DNA from: Leadbetterella sp.
Lineage (GTDB): Bacteria; Bacteroidota; Bacteroidia; Cytophagales; Spirosomataceae
Assembly (NCBI GenBank): GCA_019638185.1
Contig: JAHBUH010000007.1
Location: forward strand, 62,001 to 126,000
Reading direction: 5' to 3'
DNA: 64,000 nucleotides
How positions within the stretch are numbered: the stretch's first letter is position 1; every line of letters starts with the position of its first letter. The notes beneath the pieces are model-generated. The model was not told the origin of the DNA and did not search any database. It was given only the letters and a program-made list of their open reading frames with translations. Shown here one piece after another: positions 42,511-50,800 of this stretch. Made by a program: the position numbers and the translations under genes.

Positions 42511-42518
42511 CAAAGATA
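42511..42518 (-). promoter_or_regulatory. -7 element TATCTTTG upstream of carA
   Basis: TATCTTTG on the minus strand matches TAnnTTTG and lies 31 bases upstream of the carA ATG. The -33 element is not clear. It is probably the promoter for the whole carA-thrC-hipA-DUF3037 unit, since the gaps inside that unit are 3 bases or less. Confidence 0.5.
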
Positions 42519-42695
42519 AATTATTTTCAGACCTTTCAGTCTAATTTTAAAGGATTATGTGGAATAGTGAACCGGTATCCCATTAGATTACCATTAAAAT
42601 GAATAGATTTTATGAGAATAATCACAATTATTTAACACTTCCGTCAGTTTTTCTTTCAGGAGCATTACCTAATTTTAACATAAAATTTAAAGATC

Positions 42696-43511
42696 ATGAA
42701 AAGTGTACTGATTGCCACCGATTTTTCAAAAGGCGCTGAAAACGCCGCCGGGTATGCCCGTATGCTGGCCCGGATTACGTCCCGAAAGCTGACCTATCTT
42801 CATATTGTGTCACTTCCTGTGGTGGATCCCATGGTGACGTCCACCTTTGTAAATGAGACCATTGATGACCTGAAGGTCGAAGCCGAAGACCGGCTCCGCA
42901 AGATCGTGGAACAGGACAAAGCTGACGGGCTGACGGCGGATTATATCATTTCCTTCGAGGATATTATCGCTACCATCAATGAGACAGAAGATGCGGACCT
43001 GGTGGTGATCGGCAAGACCGGGCACCGGACTTTCCTGGACCGGCTGATCGGATCCACGGCACAGGGACTGATCAATCACATTACCCAGCCGCTGCTGGTG
43101 ATACCCGAAGATTTCTCCGGAGACCTCTTCCATCAGCTTTGCTATGCTTCCAAGCTGGAATTCAATGAAAAGCACCACCTGGCCCAGGCGCTGGAATGGC
43201 GGAAGTATTCCGATAAAGACCTGATCATAGCCCACATTATCGAGGACTTCCCGCTGGATATCAATGTCAATGAGCAGTTTATGGCTTCTATTAACAAGGA
43301 TTTCGGCAATAAAGGCTATATCTATAAGAATTTTGCCGCCGATGTCTACAAAAAAGGCATCGCAGAAGTGGTGGAAAAAGAGGGAATTTCCCTACTCTTT
43401 GTGACCACCCGCAAACGGGGCTTCTTCGAAGGCATCATTGATCCTTCCCAAACCAAAGGAATGATCAATACCGCGAAAATCCCCGTCCTGGTTTTTAACT
43501 ACGACGAGTGA
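42696..43511 (+). CDS. Universal stress protein with two tandem domains
   Basis: 271 residues. The first USP domain (1-145) starts MKSVLIATDFSKGAENAAGYA and ends with the ATP-binding signature GKTGHRTFLDRLIGSTAQ (G-2x-G-9x-G-S), so it can bind ATP. The second (about 150-271) is a degenerate copy with the family-like KKGIAEVVEKEGISLLFVTTRK. Such proteins respond to stress and starvation by unknown means. Monocistronic; a terminator follows (43533-43563). Confidence 0.92.
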   Translation: MKSVLIATDFSKGAENAAGYARMLARITSRKLTYLHIVSLPVVDPMVTSTFVNETIDDLKVEAEDRLRKIVEQDKADGLTADYIISFEDIIATINETEDADLVVIGKTGHRTFLDRLIGSTAQGLINHITQPLLVIPEDFSGDLFHQLCYASKLEFNEKHHLAQALEWRKYSDKDLIIAHIIEDFPLDINVNEQFMASINKDFGNKGYIYKNFAADVYKKGIAEVVEKEGISLLFVTTRKRGFFEGIIDPSQTKGMINTAKIPVLVFNYDE

Positions 43512-43532
43512 ATCTAATGAGGCTGTAAATGG

Positions 43533-43563
43533 AAAGGCTCATGGCAGATTGCGGTGAGCTTTT
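43533..43563 (+). terminator. Intrinsic terminator after the universal stress protein gene
   Basis: AAAGGCTCA pairs with TGAGCTTTT (one G-U pair) around a 13-base loop and is followed by eight T residues from 43560. It lies 20 bases after the stop codon. Confidence 0.75.
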
Positions 43564-43610
43564 TTTTATATCTGCTACCGGCCGGTAGAGGGGTTTTCAC
43601 CCGGGTGTAT

Positions 43611-43618
43611 TATTTTTG
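43611..43618 (+). promoter_or_regulatory. -7 element TATTTTTG before the barnase-like gene
   Basis: TATTTTTG matches TAnnTTTG and lies 20 bases before the TTG start at 43639. A -33 TTTG at the standard distance is not evident. Confidence 0.45.
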
Positions 43619-43638
43619 TCCGAAACTATCCAAAGGCA

Positions 43639-44034
43639 TTGAAAAAGAATATTGTAAAAAGCATTCTGTTCCTCCTGGCCCTGGGGCTGTTCTACTATTT
43701 CGGATACTACCAGGGCAACAAGGCTTTTTCCGGGTCCGATACCCCGGCCGTGGTCACGCCCCGGACGGACGTTCCGGCTAAAGTATATGAGGTCATGGCG
43801 TATATTGACCGACACGGAAAAGCCCCGGACGGATACGTGGGCGGAAGGCGTTTCGGCAATTACGAAAAGCTCCTCCCTCAGAAAAATTCCCAAAAGAAAA
43901 TCAATTACCTCGAATGGGACGTAAACCCCAGGCGGGAAGGGAAAAACCGGGGTGCCGAGCGCCTCGTCACCGGTGACGACAAAAGCGCTTATTACACCCG
44001 GGATCATTATAAATCGTTTACAAAAATAAGGTAG
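43639..44034 (+). CDS. Barnase-like ribonuclease with membrane anchor or signal
   Basis: 131 residues, TTG start. An N-terminal hydrophobic stretch ([17 protein letters not shown]) anchors or exports the protein. The rest is a barnase-type ribonuclease: [16 protein letters not shown] matches the conserved N-terminal half, LEWDVNPRR carries the catalytic glutamate, GAERLVTG the arginine, and [14 protein letters not shown] the catalytic histidine, ending exactly like barnase. It cleaves RNA after guanine-type sites. Followed after 16 bases by a barstar gene, its likely inhibitor. Export plus cytoplasmic inhibitor fits a defence or competition role. Confidence 0.92.
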   Translation: MKKNIVKSILFLLALGLFYYFGYYQGNKAFSGSDTPAVVTPRTDVPAKVYEVMAYIDRHGKAPDGYVGGRRFGNYEKLLPQKNSQKKINYLEWDVNPRREGKNRGAERLVTGDDKSAYYTRDHYKSFTKIR

Positions 44035-44050
44035 TATACAGCTTATAAAA

Positions 44051-44455
44051 ATGAAAAACATAGCAATCGCCACCCGCCAGGAACTCCCCGAAGATTTCGG
44101 GATCGCCGAAATCGACGCCTCCAGGACCACCACTCTTCGGGAATTTTACGAAACCATGGCCGAAGTATTTGAGTTCCCGGATTATTTCGGCTTCAACCTC
44201 GACTCATTCGACGAGATGATGAACGACCTCTCCTGGATAGAAAACGAGAAAATCCTCATCTATTTTACCCACTCCGATAAATTCCTGGAAAAAGAGCGGA
44301 ACAAAAGCAAGATCCTCACCCTCCTGGATCTCCTGGACGCCACCTGCGAGGAATGGCGCTGGGCCGAGGGCGATGACCTTATTCCCAAAAAAGAACTACT
44401 GATCCGTTTCTCGCCGGGAGAAAGGATCCGGGATCTGCTGGGTGAAATGGAGTAG
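44051..44455 (+). CDS. Barstar family ribonuclease inhibitor
   Basis: 134 residues, longer than barstar of Bacillus (about 90). The inhibitory loop FPDYFGFNLDSFDEMMNDLSW keeps the aspartate corresponding to Asp35 and a nearby acid, which fill the active site of barnase. Cytoplasmic. It lies 16 bases after the ribonuclease gene, so the pair is cotranscribed and should protect the producing cell before export of the enzyme. The C-terminal 40 residues are an extension not seen in Bacillus. Confidence 0.9.
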   Translation: MKNIAIATRQELPEDFGIAEIDASRTTTLREFYETMAEVFEFPDYFGFNLDSFDEMMNDLSWIENEKILIYFTHSDKFLEKERNKSKILTLLDLLDATCEEWRWAEGDDLIPKKELLIRFSPGERIRDLLGEME

Positions 44456-44465
44456 CGGGCTTTCC

Positions 44466-45104
44466 TTATACTACATTCAGGAAATCATTAAGCGGCTTCA
44501 GGGACCGGTATATTTCGGCAAATTTCCGGGCAGCGTCTTTTTCCAGGAGCTCTTCGTCGGGTACGGGACGAATGGCCACGAAATGCTTTAACTTCAGGTA
44601 CTCGGCCATGGGATCATCTTTTTCAAAGCCTGCGGGCACCCGGCTCAGCTTCCCGTCTGTTTCACTCAGGCCTCCGAAGTAGCGGCGGAAGTCGGCATCG
44701 TCTATGATTTTCTGAAAAGCGGCTGCATTGTAGGAAATCTCCTGCCGGAGCTCTTTCAGCTTATCGGGCTCCAGCATATAAATTCCACCGGCCAGGAAAG
44801 ACTTCCCCGGTTCGATGTGCAGGTAATAGCCGGCTTTGTTTTTCCCCAGGTTAGCCCCGAAATTAGTTTTATACGGCTCCTTGTTATGGGAAAAGCGGGT
44901 ATCGCGATAAATGCGAAAAAGTGTCTTTTTAGCCTCAGTTTTCCCTATTTCTTCATCAAAACGGGCCACCTCTCCGATCAGCTCCTCCACCAGGGAGATC
45001 ACCTCTTCCCGGGCATCATTATACTGCTTTTTATTCTCCTCAAACCACTCACGGTTATTGTTTTTCTTTAATTCCTTCAGGAAATTCAGAACGGTAATTT
45101 GCAT
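44466..45104 (-). CDS. DUF2461 family protein
   Basis: 212 residues. The sequence KNNNREWFEENKKQYNDAREE at the start, FRIYRDTRFSHNKEPYKTNFG and YYLHIEPGKSFLAGGIYMLEPDKL are the characteristic stretches of DUF2461 (TIGR02453). Cytoplasmic; function not known. It ends facing the barstar gene with 10 bases between stop codons and is divergent from the WYL regulator. Confidence 0.92.
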   Translation of the reverse strand: MQITVLNFLKELKKNNNREWFEENKKQYNDAREEVISLVEELIGEVARFDEEIGKTEAKKTLFRIYRDTRFSHNKEPYKTNFGANLGKNKAGYYLHIEPGKSFLAGGIYMLEPDKLKELRQEISYNAAAFQKIIDDADFRRYFGGLSETDGKLSRVPAGFEKDDPMAEYLKLKHFVAIRPVPDEELLEKDAARKFAEIYRSLKPLNDFLNVV

Positions 45105-45159
45105 GTCTCAGCTTATTTTTAGGTGAACAAAGATTAAATTGCATCACAAAGAAAAGTAA

Positions 45160-46119
45160 ATGATCGACGATAGCCTCAAAAAAATTAACCGGATCATTGC
45201 CATCCTTACCTCGCTGCAGGCTAAACGCATTGTAAAGGCCCAGGACCTGGCCGATCGCTTCGGGGTGAGCCTGCGTACTATCTACCGCGACGTCAAAACG
45301 CTGGAAAGCGCCGGGGTACCTATCCTCTCGGAAGCCGGTATCGGCTATTCACTGGTAGACGGTTACCGCCTGCCCCCGGTTATGTTCACCCGCGAGGAAG
45401 CAGGCAGCCTGGTCACCGGCGAAAAACTGATGCGGAGCTTCTCTGATAAGAGCCTGGGCGATCACTACCAGTCGGCTATCGTTAAGATCCGGTCGGTGCT
45501 TAAAAGCTACGACAAAGAATGGCTGGATACCCTGGAAGAAACCATACAGGTGCGCCCACCCAAAGCCCTTTTCAACAGCGAGATCGAAGACTCCCTGCAT
45601 ACGGTGCTGCACGGCATTGCCGACCGGAAATCGGTTATCCTGGAGTACAAGGCCATCACCGACATCATTTCAGAAAGGGAAATTGAACCGGTAGGCATTT
45701 TTCATGAGAACAATAATTGGTACATCCTGGGATTCTGCCTTTTACGCGGCGATTACCGCCAGTTCCGTACGGATCGCATCCTGGCCATCCGCAGTACACC
45801 GAATCGCTTCACCCGCCGGCACGGTAAGCTTTCCGATCACCTGAACCGCCACGAGACCTTCCCGCGGACCACCGTGCGCCTGCTGGTAGAGCCCAGGGTA
45901 GCCCGGTACCTGGCTAACACCCGGAACAACTACGGTTTTGTTTCGGAGATTCCCACAGACCGCGGCGTGGAAATGACCTTCCACACCATCGAAATAGCCG
46001 AGGGCTTTCCCCGCTGGATCCTCAGTTTCGCCGATTACATCCGGGTGCTGGAGCCCCGGGAGTTAAAAGATCATGTAGGGCGGCTGCTTCAGCGGATGGC
46101 ACAATATCAGGATACGTAA
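45160..46119 (+). CDS. YafY-type regulator (HTH plus WYL domain)
   Basis: 319 residues. N-terminal HTH_11 winged helix (RIVKAQDLADRFGVSLRTIYRDVKTLESAGVP, residues about 22-60), a WYL domain (about 150-230, with IEPVGIFHENNNWYILGFCLLRGDYRQFRTDRI) and a C-terminal extension. WYL proteins sense nucleic-acid or small ligands and regulate stress and defence genes. It lies convergent to the DinB family gene at 46136 and may be linked to it; YafY-DinB neighbours are common. Confidence 0.92.
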   Translation: MIDDSLKKINRIIAILTSLQAKRIVKAQDLADRFGVSLRTIYRDVKTLESAGVPILSEAGIGYSLVDGYRLPPVMFTREEAGSLVTGEKLMRSFSDKSLGDHYQSAIVKIRSVLKSYDKEWLDTLEETIQVRPPKALFNSEIEDSLHTVLHGIADRKSVILEYKAITDIISEREIEPVGIFHENNNWYILGFCLLRGDYRQFRTDRILAIRSTPNRFTRRHGKLSDHLNRHETFPRTTVRLLVEPRVARYLANTRNNYGFVSEIPTDRGVEMTFHTIEIAEGFPRWILSFADYIRVLEPRELKDHVGRLLQRMAQYQDT

Positions 46120-46135
46120 ATCACCGCCGGATTTC

Positions 46136-46600
46136 TTAGCGCTCCCAGAAGAAAGGCGGCTGAATGCCCAGCGCCCGGAGATACACATACCCCTGCCCGC
46201 GGTGATGAATTTCATTCTCAATAAAATACAGGATGGAATCGATCACCGAGTTCTCATATTGCCCGAAAAGCGCTATTCTTTCGCTAAAACGCTCAGGAGT
46301 AATCCGCGGCCAGAGGGCATTGATCCCTTCCGTGGCTTCATCCCACAGCTGCAGTAGTTCCGCTTTGGAGTGCACGTTCATGTCTTCGCTAAGCGGGCGG
46401 GTATCCCCATCCACAATTTCCGTAAGGCCAGGAACCGCAATACCCAGCAGCTCTTTGGCCAGGTCAGCAAAGGGGCGCATGCCGCCTATGGAAAATTCAA
46501 ATAAGTCTTTTTCGGGAAAGGCTTCAATCACCCGGCGGGTGAGCCTGCGGTTACCCTGCCATACTTCTAACAGGGCAGCAGATGAAATAACTTCGCTCAT
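46136..46600 (-). CDS. DinB family protein
   Basis: 154 residues, four-helix bundle with the conserved region WQGNRRLTRRVIEAFPEKDLFEF, then MNVHSKAELLQLWDE and a metal-binding NEIHHRGQGYVYLRALG at the C-terminus. The family includes DNA-damage-inducible proteins and thiol transferases with one metal ion. Encoded on the minus strand, it ends 16 bases from the WYL regulator stop, so the two genes converge. Confidence 0.88.
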   Translation of the reverse strand: MSEVISSAALLEVWQGNRRLTRRVIEAFPEKDLFEFSIGGMRPFADLAKELLGIAVPGLTEIVDGDTRPLSEDMNVHSKAELLQLWDEATEGINALWPRITPERFSERIALFGQYENSVIDSILYFIENEIHHRGQGYVYLRALGIQPPFFWER

Positions 46601-46685
46601 AATCGTATTTGTTTTGTTTATGATACAAAGCTACCGTGGCCCTTTGACAGCAGTGTGTCAACAGACCCTGAGTACCCCATAAGTT

Positions 46686-47738
46686 TTAATCGATTTCGAT
46701 GACCACTCCTTCCGACATGGGCCGAGATACACAGGTCAGCACATAACCCTCCGCGATCTCCTTTTCCGTAAGCCCCTCATCCTCATCCATTTTGACTTTT
46801 CCTTCGAGGCATTTTCCCAGGCACGCCGTACACATACCCGCCTGGCAGGAGTACGGAAGATCAATATCCAGCTCCAGGGCCGCTTCCAGGATGGTCTGGT
46901 GCGGCTCCACATCAAAAACGTGGGTTTCGCCATCATACTGCACTGTTACGGTCTGCTTTTTCAGGTCAGGCAGCTTTTCCATGAGTTCTTCCTCGTCCTG
47001 AACGGGGGCATTGAAGCGCTCATAGAAAATATGCACCTCAGGCACTTCAAACAGCTTATAGATCTTGTGCATTTCATCCATCATGGCTTCCGGGCCGCAC
47101 ATATAAAAATAATCTTTCCGGAAGTCCACCCCGTTCTCTTTCATAAACCAGATGCCGTTAGCCTGGTGGATTCGCCCGTGATGCCCCACCCAGTAGCCGG
47201 AAGGCCGGCTCAGGATATACACTACGTTCAGGCGGCCGGCATAGGCAGATTCCAGCTGCTGCAACGCATCTTTAAAGATGATGCTGTTTTCATCCCGGTT
47301 ACCGTAAATTAAAAGGATCTTACGGTCAGTGGTTTTTAAAACCGTTTTCAGGATAGAGAACAGGGGAGTTATCCCACTTCCCGCCCCGATCATGACCAGG
47401 CTCCCATCATGCGGCTGCTCCGGTTCATAGGTAAAGCGCCCCATGGGCTCTATCACCTCCAGGAAGTCACCGGCATGCACCTGGTCACAAAGATAATTGG
47501 AGACCAGCCCCCCTTTTACCCGCTTTACGGTAATGGCCACAGACGAGTCGGTAGCCGGGGAGCTCGACATGGAGTAACTGCGCCTGACTTTCTTCCCGTC
47601 GCTTCCGGGAACCAGCACCGTTAGAAACTGCCCTGCCTTGTAGCGGAGCTGTTCACTAATGGGATGCCAGAAATGAAGGGAGGCGGTATCCTCAGTTTCC
47701 CTGACTATTTTCTGGACCTGGAGAAAGTATGTTTTCAT
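46686..47738 (-). CDS. FAD/NAD(P)-dependent oxidoreductase with 2Fe-2S ferredoxin domain (PaaE-like)
   Basis: 350 residues. FAD domain with RRSYSMSSSP (about residue 52), NAD(P) domain with GAGSGITPLFSIL (about 117) and a C-terminal plant-type ferredoxin with SCQAGMCTACLGKC (CX4CX2C) and the last cysteine in YVLTCVSRP. Such reductases transfer electrons from NAD(P)H to oxygenases or desaturases; PaaE in phenylacetate degradation is the closest named relative, but no paa genes are nearby. Single gene, downstream of the giant adhesin terminators. Confidence 0.93.
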   Translation of the reverse strand: MKTYFLQVQKIVRETEDTASLHFWHPISEQLRYKAGQFLTVLVPGSDGKKVRRSYSMSSSPATDSSVAITVKRVKGGLVSNYLCDQVHAGDFLEVIEPMGRFTYEPEQPHDGSLVMIGAGSGITPLFSILKTVLKTTDRKILLIYGNRDENSIIFKDALQQLESAYAGRLNVVYILSRPSGYWVGHHGRIHQANGIWFMKENGVDFRKDYFYMCGPEAMMDEMHKIYKLFEVPEVHIFYERFNAPVQDEEELMEKLPDLKKQTVTVQYDGETHVFDVEPHQTILEAALELDIDLPYSCQAGMCTACLGKCLEGKVKMDEDEGLTEKEIAEGYVLTCVSRPMSEGVVIEID

Positions 47739-47796
47739 AAAATAAAAAGTTGCTCAAAGTTACGCAAGGTTTTACGAAGAGCGAACCGGAAAATAA

Positions 47797-47823
47797 AAAA
47801 CTCCTTCACGGGGAAGGAGTTTT
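47797..47823 (-). terminator. Strong terminator downstream of the giant gene
   Basis: AAAACTCCTTC and GAAGGAGTTTT are perfect reverse complements with a 5-base loop. On the minus strand it is followed by TTTTTTATTTT, a good T tract. It is the second of two hairpins that end the 12-kb adhesin transcript. Confidence 0.8.
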
Positions 47824-47843
47824 AATCCGGTATAAAATATTAA

Positions 47844-47865
47844 GGGGTTCGCCGTAACGAACCCC
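47844..47865 (-). terminator. First hairpin directly after the giant gene
   Basis: GGGGTTCG and CGAACCCC form a perfect 8-bp stem with a 6-base loop, seven bases after the stop codon. Followed by TTAATATTTTA on the minus strand. Together with the hairpin at 47797-47823 it makes a double terminator. Confidence 0.65.
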
Positions 47866-47871
47866 TCAATC

Positions 47872-50800
47872 TTATCGCTCTACCGTGATGTAGTCAATGA
47901 TGTATTTATCCTGACCCACCAGTTTCAGTTTGTAGTAGTAAGTGCCGGTAGGTACGGTTCCGGTTCCCGGAATCATGCCCTTATTGGCCTTGCCATCCCA
48001 TCCTGAGGTGGTTACGGTTTCCCCGTCTTCTTCATACAGGGTAGAACCGTAGCGGTTCACAATGATCAGCTTCTCGATCTTCGCGTTGCCTTTCAGATTG
48101 ATCTTCCAGTTGTCATTCACTCCGTCACCATTAGGTGAGAATCCTTCCGGAATGGTAACCATGCTCCGCGGATCCAGATCTTCCGGTATGCTGAACACCG
48201 TAGGCGTGCTCAGATGCTTCACAATCTCTACTCCTGCGTTAGACGTATCGGTCAGCATGGTTCCGTTATCTTCACCGAACGCAATCACGTTAGTGCTGTA
48301 CGGTCCTACATTCTCTCCGAATACCACGGTCACCTTAAACTCTACGGTGTCTGTCTGAGCCGGCGCCAGGATCGCTGCTGCATCCGGCAGCAGTAGTCTG
48401 AAGTCGGTTTTACCGTCAAAGGCAGGGTTGATCACCAGGCTGCTTCCCTGCGAGGTCACCACCGGTTTACCCGTTACGGTAAACTCAGGCGCTCCGGCGA
48501 AGGTAGTGGACAGGGTGTCGGTCAGGAACACGCCGGTCAGGGTATCTGCACCGTAGTTACGAACCAGTACTCTGTAGGTCACTTCATAGGCCTTTTTATC
48601 ATTCACGAAGGCCGAATCTACTACCGCCAGCGCTGCTCCGATTCCATAGGTAGGCACATTGTCACCGATGTTAAATTCAGTATCTGTGCTGTTATTGGTA
48701 GGATCACCATCTCCATCCGGATCCGGATTCACCCCGTCAGTAGACCTGTCAGAGATCTCTTTCACAGTACCTGCGTACACGGTGGCCGAGTTAGCAAAGC
48801 TTCCTGAAGCCTTATTGCCCATGTTCACAAACACTTTCAGGCGAACGTTAAGGGTAGCTCCTGCCGCTATGGCACTTTCTTCAGCAATCAGCAGGTGGGT
48901 CTGTTCTCCGGAACCGGTATAGTTCGGATTTACAGTCAGTCCCGAATCGGCTTCAAGGTGAATAGACTCTACCATATCAGCGCTTCCGAAGGTCAGTGAC
49001 AGCGTATCGGCCAGTCTCACATGATCCAGATCTTTCAGACCCATGTTAGTGATGGTGAACACAAACGGTACCTCGTAAACATTGGCTCCCAGATCTTCTC
49101 TCCGGGTGATCTCACCCACCGCTTTGGCCAGTCCGATCAGCGAATCCACCTGGGCTACGTTATTGATCACCCATGTAGAAGAGTTATTGGCCTGGTTCGT
49201 ATCGTTCTGAGCTACGGCTTCCAGTTCTGCTTTGTTCGCTATTCTGCCCGGTGCTGTTACGGTTCCGGTATAGGTTACTTCTACCGAAGCACCCGGTGCC
49301 AGTGTATCCAGGCTGATTCTTACCACACCCCCTTCCAGGAAGGCATTTTCACTCACTTCCGTAATCTGCAGGCCTACCGGGATGATATCCCTTACCTTGA
49401 TGTCAGAAGCTCCGTTTCCGCCGATATTGGAAACCTTCACAGTGTAGGTCACCTGATCGTTCACTTCAGCGGTTTCTTTATCACCGGTTTTCTTGATCGC
49501 CACGTCTACTGCTGTAGGATGAACAGGGTTCTCACAGTTTTCAGAGATCACCACCGTTACCGGGGTTCCCACCGAGTAACATCCTGCGGTATTTCTTTCA
49601 AACAGGTAGTACACGCCGTTTGTTACCTGGGCAGAAGTTACCAGAGGCGATGTCGGCGAATTCTCAAAATGGAATTCAAACGTTCCGCCGGTGGTAGGAG
49701 CGCCAAGGATGGCATTTCTCAGATCCACATAGGCCAGCGGGCAGATGTTATTCAGCGTTTCGATAGCCGTAGGTTTAGGCAGGGCATCCACCACGTTTAC
49801 GGTGATTTCCTGCGAAGCCTCACTTTCACATCCTGCTGCTGAGCTCACGCATTTCGCAGAGAATTTGTAAGCGCCTGTGGCCGTTGGCATGAAGTTAATC
49901 GATGCGCCCGTGGCTCCGGTATTCCATACCACCTGAGCATTACAGTTCAGGGCGGTCAGGGTCACGGTAGTACCCACACAGGTAGCCGAGCCTACAGAAG
50001 AGGTCACCGTAGGAGCGGTTTTACAATCTTCTTCACCACCGTTATTGCCACCACATTCCGCAGGAGTTTTCACCTGCACCTGGATGGATCCTACTGCGGC
50101 ACAGTCGTTTCCTCCCGGGTTAGTTGGGTTACACACGGAGATGTCGGTCTCTTCGTCGCTGTAGCAGGACCCTTTATCCAGATTACTGTAGTTTGCACCG
50201 GCTACCAGTCCCTGGATATCTCCGATGTACACCAGGCTGATCACTTTATATGTACCTTCCTGCACATTCTCAAACTTAGGAGTGGTTTTCACCTGCAGAA
50301 TCTCGTAGGCATTGCTGGTCAGCAGGAAGCGGGTATTCATACCGGCAGGGTTTTGCTGCGTCTGGTATTCAAATTCCACATCGCCCACTGCAAAGTCACA
50401 AGTGCTTACTGAACCCCCTCCTTCGGAACATACCGCAGTCATGGTCATGCTTGCAGTAGCTGGCAGGGTAATGCTGCTACCTGTAGCACCGTTTGACCAC
50501 TTAATGGTTCCGTTAGTACATCCGGTAGCGGTCAGGGTTACGGTCTCTCCTGCACAATAAGCGGTTTTGTTGCTTGAGATGCTCAGGGTGCCGCCTTTCG
50601 ACTGGATGGTCACACTGTTTGAGGCAGCTGATTCACCACAATCGGTCTTACAGATGGCGGTATACGTACCCATGCTTACCTGGATGCTGTGTCCCTGGCT
50701 TCCGTTTGACCAGATCACCGTTCCGCCTGTACAGCCGGTAGCGGTTAAAGTGGCCAGTTCTTCACCACATACACCGTCGGTACTTGCGGTGATCGCAGGG

